Below, in pieces: positions 38,323-47,780 of a stretch of 64,000 bases of DNA (positions are counted from its first letter, which is position 1; every line of letters begins with the position of its first letter). The DNA is from Microbulbifer sp. VAAF005 (lineage in GTDB: Bacteria > Pseudomonadota > Gammaproteobacteria > Pseudomonadales > Cellvibrionaceae), in the NCBI RefSeq assembly GCF_030012985.1, contig NZ_CP120233.1:1781001-1845000 (forward strand), in the 5' to 3' direction. Both the position numbers and the translations under genes were made by a program. Under the pieces are notes generated by a model. The model was not told the DNA's origin. It did no database searches and saw nothing but the letters and a program-made list of their open reading frames with translations.

Positions 38323-39294
38323 ATGACACAGAATTTAATTTTGGAGGCCGGACGCCGCACCGTCCGTATGGAAACCGAAGCGGTGGCAGCACTGGAAAAC
38401 AGAATTAATGGGGAGTTTCAGCGAGCCTGTGACATGATCATGCAGTGTCGCGGCCGCACAATCGTTACCGGAATGGGGAAGTCAGGGCATATTGGCCGCA
38501 AGATCGCCGCAACCCTTGCCAGTACTGGCACTCCTAGCTTCTTTGTTCACCCCGGCGAAGCGAGCCACGGCGACCTCGGCATGATCACCCGAGACGATGT
38601 TGTTATTGCCATATCCAATTCTGGCTCCTCCGGTGAAGTCCTCACCCTACTCCCCCTACTAAAACGCCTGGGTATTCCACTAATAAGCATGGCAGGTAAA
38701 ACTGACTCCCCTCTCGCTCAAGCTGCGGAAGTCAATCTGGATATATCGGTAGCCACAGAGGCCTGCCCCCTCAATCTGGCTCCCACCTCATCCACAACCG
38801 TCACTCTCGTGATGGGAGACGCCCTTGCTGTCGCCCTTCTCGAGGCTAGAGGTTTTACCGCAGAAGACTTCGCATTCTCTCACCCAGGCGGCGCCCTAGG
38901 GCGAAGGCTTCTATTAAAGGTTGAGGATGTAATGCATGCGGGCGACGAGCTTCCCCAGGTAACTCCAGAGACTCTACTATCAAAAGCCCTACTGGAGATG
39001 ACCAGCAAAGGGTTCGGCATGACGACTATTGTAAATAACAATGGTGAATTACTGGGTGTATTCACTGACGGTGATTTGCGCAGGGTAATAGACCAAAAAA
39101 TCGAACTCGACAAAGCAGTTATGGAGGAGGTGATGAGTCGCCGTCCTAAAACGGTTTCTGCTGACACTCTTGCTGCAGAGTCGCTGAGGATTATGGAGGA
39201 CTATAAAATCACCGCATTAGTTGTGGAAGATGAAGCGCATCACCCAGTTGGCGTACTCCATATGCACGATATTCTGCGCGCCGGTGTTATCTGA
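38323..39294 (+). CDS. kdsD: Arabinose-5-phosphate isomerase KdsD
   Basis: Converts ribulose-5-phosphate to arabinose-5-phosphate, the first step of Kdo synthesis for LPS. 323 aa: SIS domain with TGMGKSGHIGRKIAATLASTG and HGDLGMITRDDVVIAISNSG, the HPGGALGRRLL segment, then two CBS domains (about 205-265 and 270-323). ATG at 38323 with GAGG upstream, rather than the TTG one codon before. First gene of the kdsDC-lptCAB-rpoN run. Confidence 0.97.
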   Translation: MTQNLILEAGRRTVRMETEAVAALENRINGEFQRACDMIMQCRGRTIVTGMGKSGHIGRKIAATLASTGTPSFFVHPGEASHGDLGMITRDDVVIAISNSGSSGEVLTLLPLLKRLGIPLISMAGKTDSPLAQAAEVNLDISVATEACPLNLAPTSSTTVTLVMGDALAVALLEARGFTAEDFAFSHPGGALGRRLLLKVEDVMHAGDELPQVTPETLLSKALLEMTSKGFGMTTIVNNNGELLGVFTDGDLRRVIDQKIELDKAVMEEVMSRRPKTVSADTLAAESLRIMEDYKITALVVEDEAHHPVGVLHMHDILRAGVI

Positions 39295-39360
39295 GATAAT
39301 ACCGGATATTTAATATGCAGGTTTTGCCCTCACAAACAAAGGCGAAGAGAGATTATTCCG

Positions 39361-39900
39361 GTGATATCCGAACAAAAAATAAATGATTCCCTTAAAAATA
39401 TCCGCTGGCTTGTTCTGGATGTGGACGGAGTCCTGACAGACGGAAAGCTTTATTTTGACAACAGCGGCAATGAACTCAAAACCTTTAACACCCTGGATGG
39501 GCACGGCATTAAGATGCTGCAAAACTCCGGGGTTCGCGTAGCCATTATTACTGGCCGGCGTAGTAACGTTGTAGAACGCCGCGCCCACGACCTAGGTATC
39601 AATAAGTTAATTCAAGGTCGGGAAGACAAGTTTGCCGCCCTACAAGAGTTACTATCTGAGGAGTCTTGCCGCCTGGAGGATATCGCCTATGTCGGTGATG
39701 ATTATCCCGACCTTCTAGTAATGACCAAGATTGGGTGCCCCATCGCACCACCCAATGCGGCCCCACCTGTACGGGAACGCGCGCTGTGGGTCACCGAAAC
39801 ACGTGGTGGCGAAGGCGCTGTACGCGAAGTCTGTGACCGCATTATGATTGCTCAGGGGACTTTTGACGCGGCGCTCGCCCCCTATATCGGAGAAAAATGA
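39361..39900 (+). CDS. kdsC: Kdo-8-phosphate phosphatase KdsC
   Basis: HAD-family phosphatase producing free Kdo. 179 aa. HAD motif I LDVDGVLTDGKLYF at about residue 20, motif II IITGRRS, and motif III/IV AYVGDDYPDLLVM. GTG start at 39361. Its end overlaps lptC by 4 bp (ATGA). Confidence 0.96.
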   Translation: MISEQKINDSLKNIRWLVLDVDGVLTDGKLYFDNSGNELKTFNTLDGHGIKMLQNSGVRVAIITGRRSNVVERRAHDLGINKLIQGREDKFAALQELLSEESCRLEDIAYVGDDYPDLLVMTKIGCPIAPPNAAPPVRERALWVTETRGGEGAVREVCDRIMIAQGTFDAALAPYIGEK

Positions 39901-40466
39901 TGCGTTCCTGGCTGCCTCTCGTACTGGTCATTCTGCTTATCAGTGCCGGACTCTGGTTTTCCGAGAGTCCGCCAGAACAATTGCTGGGTAAAAGGCCCAC
40001 ACCGCAGCAGCAAAATCGAGCTCCAGAACTTGTTATCATGGGGGCTGAAACTCGAAATTTTGACCAGGCAGGCAATTTAGCTTATCGCGTGGATGCAGAA
40101 CAAATTACCTACTTTCAGTTTAAGCGCAGGGATCGCGCCAACCTAAAAGAACCGCGTATGCTGTTCTATACGGACGACCAACCCAAGTGGGCAACTCGAT
40201 CCGAACGAGGTGTGGCCTTCAACCGGGGAAAACGAATCGTACTCACAGGCGATGTTCAAATTGATGAACTCCCCACCCCTAATGGCATCCAACTAGTCAC
40301 ACCACGAATCACAATCTTCCCAGACAGGGAATTCGCCGAGACCGACAAAGTTGTTACTATTAGCTCCGGCCCCAACCGCACTGAAGGAACGGGGATGCGC
40401 GCTTACCTGAAAGAAAACCGGATGGAAATCCTGTCCGATGTAAAGAGCAGCTATGACACCCAATAA
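39897..40466 (+). CDS. lptC: LPS export ABC transporter periplasmic protein LptC
   Basis: Bitopic protein linking the LptBFG transporter to the LptA bridge. 189 aa: N-terminal transmembrane helix (about 5-20), then beta-jellyroll strands with ERGVAFNRGKRIVLTGDVQI and the TKDV-like strand FAETDKVVTISSG. It overlaps kdsC at its start and lptA at its end (14 bp). Confidence 0.93.
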   Translation: MMRSWLPLVLVILLISAGLWFSESPPEQLLGKRPTPQQQNRAPELVIMGAETRNFDQAGNLAYRVDAEQITYFQFKRRDRANLKEPRMLFYTDDQPKWATRSERGVAFNRGKRIVLTGDVQIDELPTPNGIQLVTPRITIFPDREFAETDKVVTISSGPNRTEGTGMRAYLKENRMEILSDVKSSYDTQ

Positions 40467-41022
40467 CCGCTATTCCTCTATCTTTAAGGCCCTCACAGCT
40501 ATTACGCTAGCAGCTATTACTACCGTAACGCAGGCTTTACCCGACGACAGAACCCAGAAAATATCTGTGGGCTCGGAATCTATGTCAGCTGACCGCGCCA
40601 ACAACCTCGTGGTTTATAGTGACAATGTAGTCATCACACAGGGCTCCCTTCAAATCAGGGCAGATCGAGTGGAGGTCTACTTTACAGCCAGCGATGAAAT
40701 TAGCCGGGTCATTGCTGTTGGCCGCCCGGCACACTTCCAACAAAAGATATTGGAGAGCGAGGAACCTGTAAAAGCCCACGCTGAACGCATAGAGTATGTC
40801 ATCAGCTCTGAAGAGCTACAGCTTACCGGGCAGGCTTATATCGATCGCGATGGCAACACCCTGACTGCCGAGAAAATTGACTACGACCTCGCAACCGAAC
40901 AAATGAGCGCTCGCAGTCAACCGGGCAAGGGGAGAGTTGAGATGATCTGGAAGCCTGAGAGTACCGGAGCCGGCGAACCCACAGAAACCGAAGCCGAAAC
41001 AGGTACCACCACAGATCAGTAA
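40453..41022 (+). CDS. lptA: LPS transport periplasmic protein LptA
   Basis: Forms the periplasmic bridge for LPS from LptC to LptD. 189 aa: signal peptide ending TQA at about residue 30, OstA-like beta-jellyroll domain with SESMSADRANNLVVYSDNV, GSLQIRADRVEVYF and AERIEYVISSEELQLTGQA. The C-terminal tail is acidic and rich in Thr and Glu. It is placed between lptC and lptB as usual. Confidence 0.94.
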   Translation: MTPNNRYSSIFKALTAITLAAITTVTQALPDDRTQKISVGSESMSADRANNLVVYSDNVVITQGSLQIRADRVEVYFTASDEISRVIAVGRPAHFQQKILESEEPVKAHAERIEYVISSEELQLTGQAYIDRDGNTLTAEKIDYDLATEQMSARSQPGKGRVEMIWKPESTGAGEPTETEAETGTTTDQ

Positions 41023-41114
41023 TCCACCCAAATTTCAATGCCTGTAAACCAGCGCTATTTACAATGATGTAATCCGCTGCCTCTCTCGGCTGCGGCTAGA
41101 TTTCAGGACTCATT

Positions 41115-41840
41115 ATGCCAACGCTACAAGCGTTACACCTCGCCAAACAATATAAGAAAAGAAAAGTTGTTCAAGATGTCTCTGTCAGTGTCTCAAGTGG
41201 GCAGGTCGTCGGTTTGCTAGGTCCCAATGGAGCTGGAAAAACCACCTGTTTCTACATGATCGCAGGGCTGGTGCAGGCTGATGCCGGGCAAGTCCTGATC
41301 GACGACGAAGATATTACCCGCCTGTCAATGCACGGGCGTGCCCGCAAAGGGATCGGTTATCTTCCCCAAGAGGCCTCTGTTTTCCGCCGACTGTCAGTAC
41401 GCGACAACATTCTCGCAATCCTAGAAACTCGCAAGGGACTCAGTCGCGCGGAGCGAGAAAAACAGGCGCAGGAGCTGCTTGAAGAGTTTAACATTACCCA
41501 CATTGAAAACAGTCTCGGAATGGCTCTATCCGGTGGGGAAAGACGTCGAGTAGAGATTGCCCGCGCCCTCGCTACAAACCCGAGCTTTGTCCTACTCGAC
41601 GAACCCTTTGCCGGTGTCGACCCCATCTCAGTAAATGATATTAAATACATAATTCGCCATTTGCGTGACAGGGATATCGGCGTTCTGATCACAGACCACA
41701 ATGTAAGGGAAACCCTGGATATCTGCGAAACCGCCTATATCGTCAGCGAGGGCCATATCATTGCCTCAGGCACACCAAATGACGTCCTTGCCAATCAGCA
41801 AGTGCGGGAAGTCTATTTGGGACACGAGTTCACCATTTAA
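41115..41840 (+). CDS. lptB: LPS export ABC transporter ATPase LptB
   Basis: ATPase that powers LPS extraction by LptFG. 241 aa. Walker [19 protein letters not shown]-loop [14 protein letters not shown], signature [15 protein letters not shown], Walker [14 protein letters not shown] and switch His in [10 protein letters not shown]; the C-terminal YLGHEF is typical of LptB. ATG at 41115, 92 bp after lptA. Confidence 0.97.
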   Translation: MPTLQALHLAKQYKKRKVVQDVSVSVSSGQVVGLLGPNGAGKTTCFYMIAGLVQADAGQVLIDDEDITRLSMHGRARKGIGYLPQEASVFRRLSVRDNILAILETRKGLSRAEREKQAQELLEEFNITHIENSLGMALSGGERRRVEIARALATNPSFVLLDEPFAGVDPISVNDIKYIIRHLRDRDIGVLITDHNVRETLDICETAYIVSEGHIIASGTPNDVLANQQVREVYLGHEFTI

Positions 41841-41930
41841 TGGCGAATGATGACAAACATAATCAAATAAGCGAAATATCGAGAGCCACATCATATTTTA
41901 TTTTTGGACTGACCATTCAATTGCCGGTAG

Positions 41931-41948
41931 TCGGCACGCTTATTGCTT
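41931..41948 (+). promoter_or_regulatory. Candidate sigma54 promoter upstream of rpoN
   Basis: The sequence CGGCACGCTTATTGCT matches the sigma54 (RpoN) consensus: GG at 41933-41934, GC at 41945-41946, the required 10-bp spacing and both CACG and TTGC cores. The predicted start is about 75 bp before the rpoN ATG. This is a single-site reading by eye, and no activator site was located. Confidence 0.5.
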
Positions 41949-42034
41949 GTAATAGTTTGGGGGCCGGGGTAGTCTGCGCCATCTCGGGTTAACTTTGACG
42001 AACCCATTGTCGCACCGGCCTGCAGCCCTAAACT

Positions 42035-43498
42035 ATGAAGCAGTCTCTCCAGCTCAAGCTCGGCACACAGCTAACAATGACTCCCCAGTTGCAGCAGGCA
42101 ATACGCCTCCTGCAACTTTCTACATTGGATTTACAGCAGGAAGTTCAAGCGGCCCTCGATAGCAACCCAATGTTAGAGGTTGAGAGCGAGGACCTGACTC
42201 CTGCAACAGCGATTACCGAAAAAAACGCCCAGCAAGAGCCCCCAACCACCTCGGAGGAAGGCTTAAACAGCACCTCCAGTGAAGAGAAAGAGCTTGGCGA
42301 TACCGACTGGAGCCAGGACATTCCAACAGAGCTGCCGGTTGATTCTCATTGGGATGACATTTACAGCAGCTATAGCGGCCCAGCAGAGGGGGAAGACTCC
42401 AATTTTGAGCGCAACAGCTCAACTGATACGCTGCAGGACCACCTACGCTGGCAATTAAACCTAACTGCTCTGTCTAGCCACGACAAGTGGATCGGCGAGC
42501 ACCTCATTGATGCGATCGATCCGAACGGACTACTCAACACTGACGTTGATGATGTTGCCACCTCCCTACAAGTCGACGAGGATGAGGTAGCGGCCGTACT
42601 TAAAGCTGTGCAACAGTTTGAACCTGCCGGCTGCGGGGCCAGAAGCCTCCAAGAGTGTTTATTGCTTCAGTTAAAACAGCTACCAGGAGAAACCCCGTGG
42701 CTGAAAGAGGCACAGGCCATCATTGAGCGCCACCTGGAATTGCTTGGGAAAAGAGACTTCAGGCAGCTCAGCAGGCGCTCACGCCTCAACGAATCTCAAT
42801 TAGGTGAGGTGATCCGCCTTATCCAGACTTTAACCCCTAATCCCGGTGAGGAATTTAATGGCGAGCAACCTGCTTACGTCATTCCTGACATTATTGTGTC
42901 GCGCAAAGAACACCGCTGGCTGGTTGAACTGAACCCGGAAATCACCCCCAAAATCCGCATCAATGGGCAATATGCATCCCTGGTAAAACGAGCGGATAAC
43001 TCACGGGACAACAACTTTTTACGGGATCACCTCCAAGAGGCCCGATGGTTCCTTAAAAGCTTACAGAGCCGCCACGACACCCTACTAAAAGTTGCCACCT
43101 CAATTGTGGATAAGCAGCAGGGCTTTTTTGAAGAGGGGCCGGAGGCGATGAGACCGATGGTTCTGGCTGATATTGCCGAAACCATTGGCATGCATGAATC
43201 CACCATCTCTCGAGTAACTACTCAGAAATACATGTTGACCCCACGTGGAGTATTCGAACTCAAATATTTCTTCTCCAGTCACGTCAGCACAGATTCTGGA
43301 GAGGACGCCTCGTCCACAGCCATTCGAGCTCTAATTCGCAAGCTAATTGATTCAGAGGCGCCACGAAAACCGCTCTCTGACAATAAAATCACCCAGGAAT
43401 TGGATAAGCAAGGCATCAAGGTTGCGCGACGAACAGTAGCGAAATACCGCGAATCCATGGGTATCCCCTCCTCAAGTGAGAGAAAAAGGCTGGTTTAG
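42035..43498 (+). CDS. rpoN: RNA polymerase sigma54 factor RpoN
   Basis: Alternative sigma factor recognising -24/-12 promoters and requiring enhancer-binding ATPases; controls nitrogen, motility and envelope genes. 487 aa. N-terminal glutamine-rich activator-interacting region (LKLGTQLTMTPQLQQAIRLL), an acidic linker at about 60-130, the core-binding domain, and the C-terminal RpoN box ARRTVAKYRE. ATG at 42035 without a clear ribosome site. It lies downstream of lptB and upstream of hpf-ptsN-rapZ-npr, the conserved order. Confidence 0.97.
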   Translation: MKQSLQLKLGTQLTMTPQLQQAIRLLQLSTLDLQQEVQAALDSNPMLEVESEDLTPATAITEKNAQQEPPTTSEEGLNSTSSEEKELGDTDWSQDIPTELPVDSHWDDIYSSYSGPAEGEDSNFERNSSTDTLQDHLRWQLNLTALSSHDKWIGEHLIDAIDPNGLLNTDVDDVATSLQVDEDEVAAVLKAVQQFEPAGCGARSLQECLLLQLKQLPGETPWLKEAQAIIERHLELLGKRDFRQLSRRSRLNESQLGEVIRLIQTLTPNPGEEFNGEQPAYVIPDIIVSRKEHRWLVELNPEITPKIRINGQYASLVKRADNSRDNNFLRDHLQEARWFLKSLQSRHDTLLKVATSIVDKQQGFFEEGPEAMRPMVLADIAETIGMHESTISRVTTQKYMLTPRGVFELKYFFSSHVSTDSGEDASSTAIRALIRKLIDSEAPRKPLSDNKITQELDKQGIKVARRTVAKYRESMGIPSSSERKRLV

Positions 43499-43695
43499 AC
43501 TCTCCTATAAAATTCAACCAGCAATTTTGACCGCAACACTATAGATAGTCATGCACTAATGACGCCTTCCGCCGCCCACCTGCGACCAAAATCCAAAATT
43601 TGAGTGTATCCTTCCATTCTGGCCCACTTCCTAGTAGGGTTGCGACCCGATAGGGGGTGAGCGCGGACTTGTGATGCACTTTTAAGGAGAAATCC

Positions 43696-43986
43696 ATGCA
43701 GATCAATATTAGTGGCCACCATGTCGACGTAACCTCACCTATGCGCAGCTACTGCGAAAGCAAAATGGAGAAGCTGTCCAGGCACTACGACAATATCACC
43801 AACGCGCAAGTTATTTTGTCCGTCGAAAAGCTGATCCAAAAAGCTGAAGCGACAGTACATATCAATGGTCACGACCTCTGTGCAGGGTCTGAGGACAGAG
43901 ATATGTACGCGGCAATTGATGCGCTCACTGATAAGCTGGACCGCCAACTGAAAAAACACAAAGAGAAGTTGCAGAACCATCGCTGA
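43696..43986 (+). CDS. hpf: Ribosome hibernation promoting factor Hpf
   Basis: Binds the 30S subunit in stationary phase and promotes inactive 100S ribosomes. 96 aa, short form. INISGHHVDVTSPMRSYCESK, then VEKLIQKAEATVHINGHDL and YAAIDALTDKLDRQLKKHK. ATG at 43696 with TAAGGAG upstream. Standard neighbour of rpoN and ptsN. Confidence 0.96.
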   Translation: MQINISGHHVDVTSPMRSYCESKMEKLSRHYDNITNAQVILSVEKLIQKAEATVHINGHDLCAGSEDRDMYAAIDALTDKLDRQLKKHKEKLQNHR

Positions 43987-43989
43987 ACT

Positions 43990-44450
43990 ATGACACTGGA
44001 AGCATTACTCTCTCCCCGCCTCAGCCTTTGCCACTTGGCGGGGAGCAGCAAAAAAAGTTACTGCTCAATATTGCCCAGGCGATTGCCGAACAATATCCCC
44101 AACACGACTCCGACACAGTTTTTAACCAGCTGATCGCCCGTGAGCGCCTGGGCTCCACTGGTATTGGTGATGGTGTCGCAATCCCCCATTGCAGATTGCC
44201 CGGATGCGATAGTCCCATCGGAGTTCTCTGTACCACACAGCCCGCCATTGATTTTGACTCTGTCGATCGCCAGCCAGTCGACTTGTTATTTACTCTCCTG
44301 GTTCCCGAAGATGCGGAGCAGGAACATCTGGATACACTGGCAGAAATTGCCGCCTTGTTTTCCGATAGCCTGGTAAGAGATAAGCTAAGGCAAGCACAGA
44401 GTAGTGATGAACTCTACGCCCTCGCTATTGATAGTACTGCAGCCGCTTGA
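43990..44450 (+). CDS. ptsN: Nitrogen PTS EIIA component PtsN (apparent frameshift)
   Basis: Phosphoryl acceptor of the nitrogen-related PTS that regulates potassium, nitrogen and envelope-precursor functions. The start ATG at 43990 (MTLEALLSPRLSLC, typical of PtsN) is out of frame with the rest. Adding one A to the seven-A run at 44050-44056 joins it to LLLNIAQAIAEQY and gives 153 aa, the length of Pseudomonas PtsN. The body shows the phosphorylated His in GVAIPHCRL. Without correction the only frame begins at a TTG at 44028, losing the first helix. It is 3 bp after hpf. Confidence 0.88.
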
Positions 44451-44542
44451 GGGCAGTTCGGTTAGCAGCTGACATTGACTCCGGTGTTTAAGTGGTACAA
44501 CAAGCGGAACAATAAAGACTTGACCAAAGAAAAGGGCTCCCC

Positions 44543-45403
44543 ATGCGCTTGGTGATAATTAGTGGCCGCTCCGGTTCCGGTAAAAGTTCTGCCCTGCAGT
44601 TATTGGAGGATGTTGGCTTCAACTGCATCGACAACCTCCCCACCAGCCTTCTCCCCGAGCTGGTTAAGCGAGTCAGGGCACAACCGCCGAAAGAGAATAC
44701 CCCTTTGGCCTTAGGTGTCGATGCCCGCAACCTTTGGCAAGACATCAGGCAGGCTCCCGGCGTAATCGAATCTTTGCGCGAGGCGGGAGTGCAATGCGAT
44801 GTTATTTATCTCGATGCGCGAGAGCCAGTATTGGTACAGCGATTCAGCGAGACCCGACGAAAGCACCCCCTCAGCAATGACTGCACCCACCTACTAGAAG
44901 CCCTCAACCAGGAAAAAGAGCTGCTCACCCCCATCTCCACCATCGCGGATATGGTTATTGATACCAGCACCTTGAGTTTGCACCAGCTGCGTGAACTGAT
45001 TAAAAATCGTGTTGTTGGTGAACAATCAAACAGCATGGCGATTCTTTTCCAGTCCTTTGGGTTCAAACATGGGGTGCCAGTGGATGCAGACTTGATTTTT
45101 GACCTACGCTGCCTGCCCAATCCCTATTGGGAACCTGCTCTAAGAGAAAAAACCGGTAAGGATATCGAAGTCGCTGAATTCTTGCGCTCTCACCCAGAGA
45201 CCGCAAAGATGGAGGCTGACATCACCAACTTTCTGGAAAACTGGCTGCCCTCGTACCAGAAAAGTAATCGCAGCTACACCTGTGTCTCTATCGGCTGCAC
45301 TGGGGGCCGACATCGATCAGTTTATATGGTTGAACAGCTGGTAAAGAAATTTTCCAAAGAGTTTGATAACGTCCAGATACGCCACAGGGAGCAACAAAAA
45401 TAG
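44543..45403 (+). CDS. rapZ: RNase adapter protein RapZ
   Basis: RNA-binding adaptor that in E. coli guides RNase E to the sRNA GlmZ and so controls glucosamine-6-phosphate synthase. 286 aa, normal. N-terminal Walker A ISGRSGSGKSSALQLLEDVG, Walker B-like IYLDAREPVLVQRFSETRRKHPL, and the C-terminal RNA-binding domain with SFGFKHGVPVDADLIFDLRCLPNPY and CTGGRHRSVY. ATG at 44543 in the rpoN-ptsN-rapZ-npr cluster. Confidence 0.96.
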   Translation: MRLVIISGRSGSGKSSALQLLEDVGFNCIDNLPTSLLPELVKRVRAQPPKENTPLALGVDARNLWQDIRQAPGVIESLREAGVQCDVIYLDAREPVLVQRFSETRRKHPLSNDCTHLLEALNQEKELLTPISTIADMVIDTSTLSLHQLRELIKNRVVGEQSNSMAILFQSFGFKHGVPVDADLIFDLRCLPNPYWEPALREKTGKDIEVAEFLRSHPETAKMEADITNFLENWLPSYQKSNRSYTCVSIGCTGGRHRSVYMVEQLVKKFSKEFDNVQIRHREQQK

Positions 45404-45422
45404 ATTTTTGTCGAGCAGCGCA

Positions 45423-45692
45423 ATGCAGAAACACCAACTGACCATCATCAATAAACTCGGCTTGCACGCCCGCGCTGCAAGCAAGTTCGCGCAGACCTCC
45501 TCCAGGTTCTGCTCCAATATTAAAGTGCATTGCCAGGGTAAAGCCGTAGATGGAAAAAGCGTGATGGCCCTGATGTTACTAGCTGCAGGCAAAGGCACGG
45601 AGCTGGAATTGGAAATAGAGGGGACAGATGAAAATGCTGCCCTGGAAGCTATCAGCACACTGATCTCCGATCGATTCGGCGAAGCTGAATAG
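45423..45692 (+). CDS. ptsO: Nitrogen PTS phosphocarrier protein NPr
   Basis: HPr-like carrier that passes phosphate from PtsP to PtsN. 89 aa from ATG 45423 (MQKHQLTII), which is preferred over an upstream frame start at 45363 that lies inside rapZ. The active histidine lies in NKLGLHARAAS at about residue 16, and the regulatory Ser region reads DGKSVMALMLLAAGKG. Confidence 0.95.
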   Translation: MQKHQLTIINKLGLHARAASKFAQTSSRFCSNIKVHCQGKAVDGKSVMALMLLAAGKGTELELEIEGTDENAALEAISTLISDRFGEAE

Positions 45693-45791
45693 AGGCCGGT
45701 ATACTATTGCCAGGAAAAGCTCACTCTAAACATTAAATCGCTAAGCTTTTACATCGCCTCCCAAATCCACCATTAGCAGTAAGGACTTGTT

Positions 45792-47159
45792 GTGCCCAGC
45801 TCTCCCCAAGCCGAAATCAAATTCCGCGCACAAAGTCAGCTGGGTGAGCTGTATGCCGCGCTGGATAGCGGTACGGGACAAGAAGTCCGGCGCATGCTCA
45901 AGACCCTGACTCCGCAAAGTGTTGCGCAATTGCTGGAGAGCTCTCCACCGCGTATCCGCCAGGTACTTTGGAATTTGGTGGACAGGGAAATAGAGGGTGA
46001 GGTCCTACAGGAACTCACCGACGATGTACGCAGCCTGATCCTCGCCACTATGGATACCGAGGAGATGGTGGAGGTGATGGAAGGCCTGGATGCCGACGAC
46101 ATCGCCGATATACTTCAGCAGCTGCCGGAGCGAGTTGTTGCCGAAGTGCTCTCATCGATGACGGAAACCGACCGCCTCCGGGTTGAAAGTGTTCTCGCCT
46201 ATGATGAGAACACGGCTGGCGGTTTAATGGATACGGACACTATCTCTGTCCGCCCCAACCTGACTCTCGATGTGGTACTTCGCTACCTTAGGCGCCATGA
46301 ACAACTACCGGAATCTACCGACAGCCTTTTTGTGATTAACCGGAGGGGCCAATATATCGGTCTCTTGCCACTATCCAAACTTCTCACCACAGACCCATCG
46401 GTGACAGTTCGCGAAGTGGTCAATACCGATGTGGAACCAATACCCGCAGATATGCCCGACACAGAAGTCGCGCGCTTGTTTGAGAAATATGACTGGATTA
46501 CCGCACCAGTAGTCGATGAGGATAACCGCCTGCTGGGGCGAATCACCATTGACGATGTAGTGGATGTTATCCGAGAGGATGCAGACCACTCCCTGATGAG
46601 CCTTGCCGGCCTCGATGAAGAGGAAGACACCTTTGCCCCAGTAGGGCGCACTGCGCGGCGCCGGGCCGTTTGGCTGGGTATTAATCTGCTCACAGCTCTG
46701 CTTGCCTCCTGGGTGATCAGTTTGTTCCAAAATACCCTGGACAAGGTGGTAGCCCTAGCAGTCCTAATGCCCATCGTCGCCAGCATGGGAGGCGTGGCCG
46801 GTAGCCAAACGCTGACAGTGGTCATTCGCGGTATGGCCTTAGGCCAGATAGGACGCAGTAATTTAAGCTGGCTACTTTCCCGTGAGCTGGGTTCGGCGGC
46901 ACTCAATGCTCTTTTGTGGGCGCTTGTGATGGGCTTGATAACCGCCATGTGGTTTGGCGATATATGGATTGCGGTCATTATCCTTGCCGCCATGATAATC
47001 AACCTATTAACCGCCGCACTCGCCGGAGCGATATTACCAGTAGCATTGCGTGCCATGAATATAGACCCGGCACTGGCCGGCGGGGTAGCGCTTACTACAG
47101 TCACCGATGTAGTAGGCTTTATGTCTTTTCTGGGCTTGGCCACTTGGTACTTTAGCTAA
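45792..47159 (+). CDS. mgtE: Magnesium transporter MgtE
   Basis: Mg2+ channel gated by cytosolic Mg2+. 455 aa: N-terminal superhelical domain (about 10-130) with YDENTAGGLMDTD, two CBS domains (about 140-260), a connecting helix, then five transmembrane helices with PIVASMGGVAGSQTLTVVIRG (pore region) and ITAMWFGD. GTG start at 45792 with TAAGGA upstream. Confidence 0.95.
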   Translation: MPSSPQAEIKFRAQSQLGELYAALDSGTGQEVRRMLKTLTPQSVAQLLESSPPRIRQVLWNLVDREIEGEVLQELTDDVRSLILATMDTEEMVEVMEGLDADDIADILQQLPERVVAEVLSSMTETDRLRVESVLAYDENTAGGLMDTDTISVRPNLTLDVVLRYLRRHEQLPESTDSLFVINRRGQYIGLLPLSKLLTTDPSVTVREVVNTDVEPIPADMPDTEVARLFEKYDWITAPVVDEDNRLLGRITIDDVVDVIREDADHSLMSLAGLDEEEDTFAPVGRTARRRAVWLGINLLTALLASWVISLFQNTLDKVVALAVLMPIVASMGGVAGSQTLTVVIRGMALGQIGRSNLSWLLSRELGSAALNALLWALVMGLITAMWFGDIWIAVIILAAMIINLLTAALAGAILPVALRAMNIDPALAGGVALTTVTDVVGFMSFLGLATWYFS

Positions 47160-47205
47160 ACCACCTCTGAACCAAGCCCCCTTATTTACCGAAAGCGAAT
47201 CAAAG

Positions 47206-47721
47206 ATGTACGAATACGATGACTACGATGACGACCTGCCGAAAAGTAAATCTCAGGTCAAAAAAGAAATGCACGAGCTGCAGGATCTCGGCAAGCAACT
47301 AACCGAGCTCTCCAAGGCCCAACTGGCTGAAGTCCCCATAGATGAGGACTTACAGGAGGCTATTGCTACGCTACATCGGATCAAATCCAATGAGGCTCGC
47401 CGGCGCCAGATGCAGTACATCGGCAAGTTGATGCGCAGTGCCGATCAAGAGGCGATAGAATCAGTGTTGAACCGTTTTAAAGAGCGAGACCACCAATACC
47501 TGCGTTTCGATAAAATGGCCGAAGACTGGCGCAAACGACTACTGGAGGAAGGCAGTAGTGCCCAGGGGGAGTTCTTTGACCAGCATACAAGTGTCGATCA
47601 CCAACAGCTGCGCCAACTGATTAGGGACTCCCATCGAGAAATCAAAAACAATAAGCCTCCAACCAATCAACGAAAATTATTTCGCTATCTTCGCGACTTC
47701 TTTATCCAGGAAGCGGACTAG
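47206..47721 (+). CDS. darP: Dual-action ribosomal maturation protein DarP (YjgA)
   Basis: Binds pre-50S particles and aids late assembly around the peptidyl-transferase centre. 171 aa. PKSKSQVKKEMHELQDLGKQL at the N-terminus, RIKSNEARRRQMQYIGKLMR mid-protein and a C-terminal RQLIRDSHREIKNNKPP. Strongly charged throughout. In pseudomonads it sits beside tldD and pmbA, which are not here. Confidence 0.94.
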   Translation: MYEYDDYDDDLPKSKSQVKKEMHELQDLGKQLTELSKAQLAEVPIDEDLQEAIATLHRIKSNEARRRQMQYIGKLMRSADQEAIESVLNRFKERDHQYLRFDKMAEDWRKRLLEEGSSAQGEFFDQHTSVDHQQLRQLIRDSHREIKNNKPPTNQRKLFRYLRDFFIQEAD

Positions 47722-47728
47722 GGGCTCC

Positions 47729-47761
47729 GGGCGCTCCAGTGTGAACTGGCTGGCAGCGCCC
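47729..47761. terminator. Hairpin between convergent darP and msrB
   Basis: A two-part stem: GGGCGCT with AGCGCCC outside and CCAGT with ACTGG inside, separated by a 5-nt bulge. It lies in the 59-bp convergent gap; no T run. Confidence 0.5.
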
Positions 47762-47780
47762 GCAATCAAGTCATCAGAAG

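Noticed and set aside
41931..41948. Treating the rpoN upstream site as a proven sigma54 promoter
   Set aside because: Only one match was seen and no activator site or mapped start is available, so it is kept as a candidate.
46283..47143. 286-codon minus-strand frame opposite mgtE
   Set aside because: Low-complexity Ser/Thr/Arg translation typical of an antisense frame of a GC-rich gene; MgtE on the other strand is certain.
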